Positions 57,274-64,000 of a DNA stretch of 64,000 nucleotides are shown here, one piece after another. The notes below the pieces were generated by a model. That model made no database searches. It had not been told where the DNA came from and saw only the letters and a list, made by a program, of their open reading frames with translations. Numbering within the stretch: position 1 is the first letter of the stretch; every line of letters begins with the position of its first letter. The DNA lies in NCBI GenBank assembly GCA_030770535.1, contig JASVEC010000035.1, forward strand, positions 248,001 through 312,000. Reading direction: 5' to 3'. A program made the position numbers and the translations under genes. Origin of the DNA: Batkoa obscura. Lineage: Eukaryota > Entomophthoromycota > Entomophthoromycetes > Entomophthorales > Batkoaceae.

Positions 57274-59337
57274 TTAGAGCTCGATTTTGTATGGATTAGT
57301 GTAGTTGATCCATTTAGCAGACCAAGCAAGGTTCTCATGCATCCATTTGAGTGAATTAGCATTCTTAAGAACCCAATGATTTTCATCCTCAAAGTAAAGA
57401 AATCTAGATGCAACACCTTTACGTTGAAGGGCAGTAAAAACACTAATACCTTCAGAATCAACAATACGATAATCTTTACCACCATGAATGACTAAAGCAG
57501 GAGTTTTCCAGTTTTCAACAAAATTAGCAGGAGAGAACTTTTCAGTGGTTTCTTTGGCTTTTTTAGACCATCCTACACCACCAAATTCATTTTCTATGAA
57601 GAAAAGTTCTTCAGTGTTATAAAATCTGCCTGCAACATTGAAAGTACCATCGTGAATTACAAGTGCCTTAAAACGATCAGTATTACCATTGATATAATTC
57701 ATCATATAACCACCATAAGATGCTCCCCAAGCAACCACTTTTTGACAGTCTAAGAAGCTATATTTAGCAAGTGCGTAATCAAGGCCTTTCATTAAGTCCT
57801 CAAATGGATACGAGCCCCAATTTTGGAGAATAGATTGAGTAAACTTATTGCCCCATCCTGGAGAACCATGGAAGTTAATAGCGACAACCACATAACCAGC
57901 ATTAGCAGGGATTTGATAATTCCAGCGAGTCGACCAATTATCATTGAAGGAAGATTCAGGTCCACCGTGTACCCAAAACATGACTGGGTATTTCTTCTTT
58001 GGGTCAAAACCTGGTGGTTTAATTAAAAAGCCTTGAACCCTTTCTTTTAAAGCGCCAATAAAATAAAATGGCTCATAACCATTAAATTTAAAAGTATCAA
58101 GGAATTTAACATTGATATCGGAAACAAGTTTAAGCTCGTTATTGTTTTTACTCAAAGAATAGACTTCATTGGGACTCTTAGTAGATGCTTTAGTAATTAA
58201 CAATTTATCTTTATATTCAGCTAATAGACTTGAAGTTCCAGTCTTTACAATAGCTTTATATTGCTGAGTCTTGATATTGAATTCAAACAATTTGTTGTGC
58301 CCATCATCAGATAAAGAAAGGTAAAGAGAGTTACCGTCATTAGAAAAAGTAAAGCCACCTGGCTGTGCATCCCATTTGTGATTCAATACTTTTCTACTCC
58401 TTGTTTTAAGGTCATATAAAGTAATTAATCCTTTATCGGATTCATTATTATCTGCAGTCATTTGTACCCAAGCAAGATATTTACCATCTGGTGAAAACTT
58501 AGGACTCGAAATAGCACCCAATCCTTTTTCAGAGATTAACTCAAGTTTAGGCTCACCGATAGTAGGGACAAGGTAAAGCTCAAGCGTAGTTTTCCAAGCT
58601 TGAGTTCTAGTATCTGGGCGAGTAACAAAAGCAACCAATTTACCATCTGGAGAAAGGACATAGTTACTTGAATCATAATCTGGACGAATAGGAGATTCAA
58701 GCTTAGGACTGTTTACTAAAAGATCTTTAGCTTCTGATGTAAGCTTATCTATACTTAAATCAGCGACATGAACATGTTGATGAATGTAATCATACCATGT
58801 ATCCCAATGACGAATATAAAGTTGGTCAAAAGTTTTAGCAGTGCTATATTTATGTACTGATTCCTTTTCTTTTACAGAAACACCAGTAGTAAAGATAAAT
58901 TTACCAGCCTTAGAATTATACTGTGCCCCCTTTATCTCTTTATACGTAAAGTTAGTCAATTGCTTCAAAGAACCTGCCCCAACGTTGATGTCCAAAGTCC
59001 AAACATTTGGGGTTCCTGAACGAGATGAAACAAAAGCAACACGATCTTTTCCGATAAATGAAACATCTGAAAAATCAGTACTGGTTAATGAAGTGATATC
59101 ACTTGCCTTTCCACTAGCAACTTCTAAAAGGTTAATTTTGGTGGTTTTCTTATTGGTTTCTTTATCGTAAGTGGTAGCGGAATAGATTACTTTGTCGCCA
59201 TCTAAAGAAGGAGCAAAAAAACCCGGGCGGGCCATAGTTACTAAATCACTTGGAGTAAAAATCTTTCCTTGGGCTAATACACTGGAACCACCAACTAGAG
59301 CAATTACAAATAAAACGACTGAAGACTTAAAACTCAT
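57274..59337 (-). CDS. Secreted dipeptidyl-peptidase V (S9 prolyl oligopeptidase family)
   Basis: An intronless minus-strand frame encodes 687 residues. Signal peptide about 1-22 (VVLFVIALVGGSSVLA). The N-terminal beta-propeller (about 30-400) shows SPDGK-type blade motifs (LSPDGKLVAFVT, FSPDGKYLAWVQ, FSNDGNSLYLS). The alpha/beta-hydrolase domain has WVHGGPESSF before the nucleophile, S540 in GASYGGYMMN, D622 in GGKDYRIVD and H654 in ENHWVLK, a complete triad. Length and order match the fungal secreted Dpp5 group, which removes X-Ala and similar dipeptides from extracellular peptides and would act after endoproteases such as the subtilisin at 6.1 kb. Lack of introns parallels the subtilisin gene. 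Codon use is richer in C-ending codons than in neighbouring genes, suggesting high expression. Confidence 0.96.
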   Translation of the reverse strand: MSFKSSVVLFVIALVGGSSVLAQGKIFTPSDLVTMARPGFFAPSLDGDKVIYSATTYDKETNKKTTKINLLEVASGKASDITSLTSTDFSDVSFIGKDRVAFVSSRSGTPNVWTLDINVGAGSLKQLTNFTYKEIKGAQYNSKAGKFIFTTGVSVKEKESVHKYSTAKTFDQLYIRHWDTWYDYIHQHVHVADLSIDKLTSEAKDLLVNSPKLESPIRPDYDSSNYVLSPDGKLVAFVTRPDTRTQAWKTTLELYLVPTIGEPKLELISEKGLGAISSPKFSPDGKYLAWVQMTADNNESDKGLITLYDLKTRSRKVLNHKWDAQPGGFTFSNDGNSLYLSLSDDGHNKLFEFNIKTQQYKAIVKTGTSSLLAEYKDKLLITKASTKSPNEVYSLSKNNNELKLVSDINVKFLDTFKFNGYEPFYFIGALKERVQGFLIKPPGFDPKKKYPVMFWVHGGPESSFNDNWSTRWNYQIPANAGYVVVAINFHGSPGWGNKFTQSILQNWGSYPFEDLMKGLDYALAKYSFLDCQKVVAWGASYGGYMMNYINGNTDRFKALVIHDGTFNVAGRFYNTEELFFIENEFGGVGWSKKAKETTEKFSPANFVENWKTPALVIHGGKDYRIVDSEGISVFTALQRKGVASRFLYFEDENHWVLKNANSLKWMHENLAWSAKWINYTNPYKIEL

Positions 59338-61401
59338 TGTGGAAATTAGTTAAGCCAAAAAAACTATGATTAAAATTATATTAAGCAAGGATTAAAATTG
59401 ATCTGCTTTATGAAGACTCAATTTGGTGTATCTCTTCTTTTTTATAGCATTTATTTCTAACTTTTTACTAAAAGATCGAACAACCATGGGACTCATCATG
59501 GGTTTAAAATTTTGCTTTATTCTTTTATCACAGGTTTTTAACTAATAAAAGTAACTTCATTTTTAAAGTTATACTTACAGTGATAAGATTACGTGTTGTA
59601 CTCACCCTCTGTTTAAAGGTATGTTGTAATTTGATAGTAAAATTAAAGGGATACTTGAATTAAAAACAAAATAAGTAGAGTATCTGTTACTTTGATAAAC
59701 ACAGCATTGCTACATAAACTAAAAACATTGCGTTTTTTCTCATAAAATGATAAATAATAAGAATATTTGATAGTTCTTACAAAAAGTCTCACAAGCGGAA
59801 AAACAAATCCTCATTATTACTATATTAATTCATAATGTAGCTAATATGATCATTTCATTTTTAAGAATAAAACTGCTGTTTTTTATGTAAGTATCCTAAA
59901 ATATCATTGGCTATACTGCTGTAGAATTACCTATTGATTAAATTATTGCTTTGATTTAGTAGAATTTCTACAACTTACAGGTATTAACTTCTATATTTTA
60001 AAAGTATGCCTTTTATACAATTATTGTGTGAAATGCCAAGTTTGTGTCGATTTTTGCTTCAGGGTTTTTAAAGCCACATAGTACAGCAAAGGTATTATGT
60101 TGGCTTTTTATTTTATACACTCTTTAATTAAACTTTACTTTCATCCGTCACAAACCCAAAGTACTTCCCTTTTTTAATAGTTTTATGAAATCCCAGTAAA
60201 CATGTTTATACACTTACAAATACTTTGGTTACTTTATTAATTTAAATTGTTAGAAGAAAAAAGGTATTTTTTGATAAACAAATGTATTAGTAAAATGAAA
60301 AACAGAACGTTCATTTGTTTATACTACACATCATCCTTTTCAAAGTTCCTATATTATTATGAGTATCAGTTAGCGTACAACATTTTTATAATTTGACATA
60401 AGTTTATTGTAAGGTACATTATTTAAAAAATTCTGAAAAAATTCTAATATTGTATAGTCACAAGGTTTTTTATAGCAAGTTTTGCTAACTCCTAGATTTC
60501 AAAATGTCCTTATTTTATCAATATAAATGTGATTTATGCTTTTTAATTTGCTATTTGTCTCTAATAAATATAAACTGTCTAAATTAAATTGGTATAAATG
60601 AGAAAGTATAGTCCTTTTTTATTCAATACTTATTTGATAAAATTTATCTAATAATATTCAAAGTCTATTATATATCAAAATTTAAGACTAAGAAAGTTTC
60701 ATAAAAAAACATAGTACTTTTATAATATAATGTACTTAAGATGCCTCAATTAAAACATATAGCTTGTTTTATAGTAAATTAAAGAAATAAAATCAATTTA
60801 GAATAAATATTTAAAATTTTAAGTTTTAAATTTAATTTTAAATAATTTTAATTTTAACTTTAACAGCAATTTATTAAATGATAAAAGAATTCCTTCATAT
60901 GCCAGGTGTAAAAATGAACCCAAAACATAGATCTAATATACTAAGGATTTAAACTTACATTTTTATTGTTACATAAAGTATTGAAGGTTAAAAGATAGTG
61001 TTTTTTTTGCAAGGATTTTAACTAATAGTATTTTTAAATTTTACTTCCAAAAAAGTGCTTAAAATACTGAAAATGTTTTACCAAATTTTATTTGACATTA
61101 TACACTGTAAATTAAGTTTTAAATTTTGAGGCTTTATTAAAGATGAGTTTTGAAACTCTTTTATAAGACCTCAAATAATATAGCACATTCAAAATAGCTA
61201 CTATTACTGATAGTAATAATAACAAAAGCTCTTATGTCAACTTTCACTGCTTTTTTAACATTTTACAAAATTAATCTTAATCTGCCAAAATTTTACAACC
61301 AATCAAATTAGATCTTGCTTTTTTGAGTCAGATAAATGGGTATAAAGCAGGTCAGGTTTTAAATCCTTTTTACTAGCCTTTTGGGGTATATTTATAACAA
61401 G
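59338..61401. other. Gene-free stretch, nothing recognised
   Basis: About 2 kb AT-rich divergent spacer. A weak similarity to the TGGGGATGT MITE around 60990-61075 is too poor to annotate. Confidence 0.5.
61341..61347 (+). promoter_or_regulatory. Possible TATA box of the ribosomal protein gene
   Basis: TATAAAG, 61 bases upstream of the ATG. Confidence 0.35.
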
Positions 61402-62516
61402 ATGGTAAATTTAGTATGGCATCCATCTAGAAACAGTGCACTTACATCCTTTTCGAACAGACTTTTGTAAAGAACATTAAGAACAAGGCTTACTTCAAGC
61501 GTTTCCAAACTAAATTCCGTAGAAGAAGAGGTAATAATTTTTACATTTATAAAACTATCATGGATATGATGATCTTGATTAATGCATAGTTCATCTGAAA
61601 CTTTATGTTGAATAATCCATCAAATTGTCTTTCGCTCCTATCTGATGAAATTATAATATAAAACAAAATAATTAAGAATATTATACTAATTCTATTTATT
61701 ATAGAGGGAAAAACTGATTACTATGCTCGTAAGAAGTTAGTTGTCCAATATAAGAACAAATACAACTCTCCAAAATACAGATTAGTTGTTCGTTTCACCA
61801 ACAAAGATATCATCTGTCAAGTTGTATACGCCAAGATCCAAGGTGACTTTGTTTTAGCTGCTGCTTACTCTCATGAACTTCCAAAATACGGTATCAAGGT
61901 TGGTCTTACCAATTGGTCCGCTGCTTATGCCACTGGTTTACTTGTTGCCCGTCGTGTTCTCAAGAAACTTAAGCTTGATGAAACCTACGAAGGTGTCACT
62001 GAGCCAGATGGTACCTTAGTCCTTACTGAACCTGCTGAAGATGCTCCTCGTCCATTCAAATGTTTCTTAGATGTAGGTCTTCAACGTACCTCTACTGGTG
62101 CCCGTGTATTCGGTGCCATGAAAGGTGCTTCCGATGGTGGTCTCTTTGTACCTCACTCTGAAAACCGTTTCCCAGGTTATGATGCTTCATCCAAAGAACT
62201 TGACGCTGAAGTTTTACGTGAATACATCTATGGTGGTCATGTAGCCGAATATATGCGTTATCTTGAAGAAGATGATGAAGAACGTTATAAGGAACAATTC
62301 GCCACCTATATTGCTGAAGGTATTGATGCTGATGCTATTGAAGATATGTACACTGAAGCCCACGAAAAGATTCGTGAAGATCCAGAACATGTCAAGAAAG
62401 AACGCGAAACTTATGGTTCTCTTGTTCCAATCAAGAAGCGTCTTACTTATGCTCAACGCAAACACAAGATCCAACAAAAGATCCAACATGCCCAAAAGTT
62501 GGCCACCCAACAATAA
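61402..62516 (+). CDS. RPL5: 60S ribosomal protein L5 (uL18)
   Basis: Three exons: 61402-61404 (the ATG alone), 61461-61530 and 61705-62516, giving 294 residues, the usual length. The sequence follows yeast and human L5 closely: [98 protein letters not shown] and SENRFPGYD are all near-identical to family blocks. L5 binds 5S rRNA with L11 and joins the large subunit as the 5S RNP. The start codon stands alone as an exon before a 56-base intron; without it no in-frame ATG precedes the conserved TFVKN start. Introns are 56 and 174 bases, the second longer than others here. Codons are strongly biased to C-ending, as expected for a highly expressed gene. Confidence 0.97.
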
Positions 62517-62952
62517 TTTTTTATTTAAGATTAAAAATCTCAAAAATAATATTTCACAAAATAAATTAATTTCCTGTTTTACTTTATTTATAGTAATATA
62601 TGTACATCATGTATTCAATAAACATACGTCTCTAAACTAGTGCCTATCTCACTTGGTGAATTTAACTTAATGCTGTTTATACCATGAATTATTTTAATAT
62701 TTACGATTTCTTTTAGTATTTTATGTCATAATTTACTGACTTTCAAAACAAATTTTATTTTAATAAACTGGTAATTTTCTTATATGGTAATTTTAAAATT
62801 AAGCCTATTTCTTGTTTCAGTTTATTAACAATTTAAAAAATGTTACAATTATTTTTATCTTTCTAATCATTTAATCTGCCCAATCAAATAATTTTGATAA
62901 AAATTTAGGAGGTTAAAAAGCAACTGTTTTTAAAAAAGCATGCTCTTAATTA
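62517..62952. other. Intergenic, nothing recognised
   Basis: AT-rich spacer between the L5 gene and the channel gene. The frames over the L5 3' end are shadows. Confidence 0.5.
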
Positions 62953-64000
62953 ATGGCGACTTTAGACGAATATAAGGCATACTCACCAACTTGGCCTGGA
63001 ATAGGATCTCAGATAGCTGTGTCTGCTTCAATATCGTTGGCTTGTTTAGGGGTACATGAGTTATTTCGTAAACGTTCAGATTTTCGTCATTTATTTTCAG
63101 CTAGATGTTATTTACCAAAGTAACTAATTTATTTAAATAGTAAATTAATCCTCACAATTTTAGAAATCCATCACCACCACCATCGAAGCAATTTTTGGGA
63201 TGGGCAAGGACAATATGGAGAATTGAAGAAACATTTATATTGCATAATGTTGGTTTAGATGCTGTACTGTATTTGAGAGCTTTGAAGTTAATTTTTCAAG
63301 TAATGATATTTTTGACTGTGATAGTGATGCCTATATTATTGCCTGTGAATTATTTCAATGATGGAGTACCAGAAGGAGTAAAGGGAACAGTTCAAGAGTT
63401 TTCAATTACTGGTGTTGGAAAAGGATCGAACAAATTTTGGGTTCATACTTTATTAAGCTCCGTCATCTCTTTAGTTGTTCTATATTTAATTTACAAGAAC
63501 ACAGTCGATTTTGTACAACTTAGACGTATTCATTTTCTAAAAGAAGCCAATGATGGAAATCCTAGATGCAGAACCGTCATGGTTACCAATATACCAGAAG
63601 TATTATGTGATGAGGTTAGATTAAGAGACCATTTCGAATCTTTAGGTCTTGGGCAAGTTCATTGTGTACAACTACTAAAGTATCCGCATAAATTAATTGA
63701 CTATATGGGGCGTAGGAAAAAGGCTTTAATTGGATTGGAAACTGCACATACGGAGTTGGCAAGAAACCTTTTATTGGCAGTAAAAGAAGGACATTTGCTA
63801 GAAGAGGCCTTTTTAAAATATGATAATGGGTGGGAGTATCAACAAATTAATCAGTATCTTAGAGATCCACAAAGATTTTCAAATGCTATCTGCTCGGAAG
63901 AAACAAAATTAAAATTAATGTTACAAACTTCAATTGAATCAGAAACTATAAGCATTTGGGATATAATATTAAGGCTTAATTATCAAATATTAGCACCTTT
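62953..64000 (+). CDS. CSC1/RSN1-type osmosensitive cation channel, 5' part
   Basis: Exon 1 is 62953-63119 and exon 2 runs from 63164 through the window end (intron GTAACT...TTTAG). The visible part is about 334 residues. The start MATLDEYKAY precedes a first membrane segment (IAVSASISLACLGVHELF). Then comes the family's conserved block with ARTIWRIEETFILHNVGLDA and VLYLRALKLIFQVMIFLTV, matching W-x-x-x-x-x-x-x-E-x-x-x-x-x-x-x-G-L-D-A-x-x-x-x-R in RSN1/CSC1 proteins, and HTLLSSVISLVVLYLIY as a third membrane segment. The cytosolic PHM7-type domain follows (RTVMVTNIPEVLCDEVRLRDHF, an RRM-like fold). The pore-forming seven-helix region lies beyond the edge. These channels open on membrane tension or hyperosmotic stress. 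Confidence 0.9.

Noticed and set aside
60990-61075. Possible ancient TGGGGATGT MITE
   Set aside because: Only AAGTGCTTAAAATACTGAAAATG and a T-run resemble the family; the ends are missing.
1-64000. CRISPR arrays, bacterial operons, riboswitches
   Set aside because: Spliced eukaryotic genes throughout. Tandem repeats are simple microsatellites with no spacer structure.

Overview
The window is an AT-rich eukaryotic nuclear segment. Genes have short introns (mostly about 45-60 bases, GT...TTTAG type), tight intergenic spacing inside gene islands, and fungus-typical content: a Cho2-type phosphatidylethanolamine methyltransferase, a secreted dipeptidyl-peptidase V, and a secreted proteinase-K-like subtilisin. 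I read it as an early-diverging, AT-rich filamentous fungus. An entomophthoralean such as Conidiobolus would fit, but the sequence alone does not prove the genus.

Layout. 0-3 kb: a small secreted cysteine-rich protein gene and a degraded tandem paralogue. 3.1-4.1 kb: a PAP2-type sphingoid-base-phosphate phosphatase. 6.1-7.2 kb: the subtilisin. 8-11 kb: a repeat-rich stretch. 11.3-12.6 kb and 24.3-25.5 kb: two practically identical inverted copies of a gene for an unrecognised 188-residue secreted protein. They bracket a compact housekeeping island: signal peptide peptidase, OTU deubiquitinase, PHF5A/Rds3, HIBCH-like crotonase, Arp10 and CSN5. 26-34.7 kb: almost gene-free, decayed sequence with diverged internal duplications. 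34.7-38.4 kb: an ALDH8A1-like aldehyde dehydrogenase and a transporter whose frame is disturbed. 38.8-40.6 kb: a cluster of repeats. 41.8-55.6 kb: a second island holding a LAMMER kinase, an HMG-box protein, tRNA-His, a solo C2 protein, an Asterix/PAT-complex subunit, Aar2 and Cho2. 57.3-59.3 kb: dipeptidyl-peptidase V. 61.4-62.5 kb: ribosomal protein uL18/L5. 63-64 kb: the 5' part of a CSC1/RSN1-type osmosensitive channel, running off the window.

The dominant non-genic signal is one short repeat family. It is about 100-107 bp, bounded by TGGGGATGT...ACATCCCCA and flanked by TA. I count 28 copies or fragments, all intergenic and in both orientations. It behaves like a non-autonomous Tc1/mariner-type MITE. 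One copy has an unoccupied paralogous site inside this window, one is split by a second element, and three are chained end to end.

Gene models below were built by hand from GT/AG splice signals, frame continuity and family motifs. Exon phases were checked arithmetically. No database search or transcript evidence was available.
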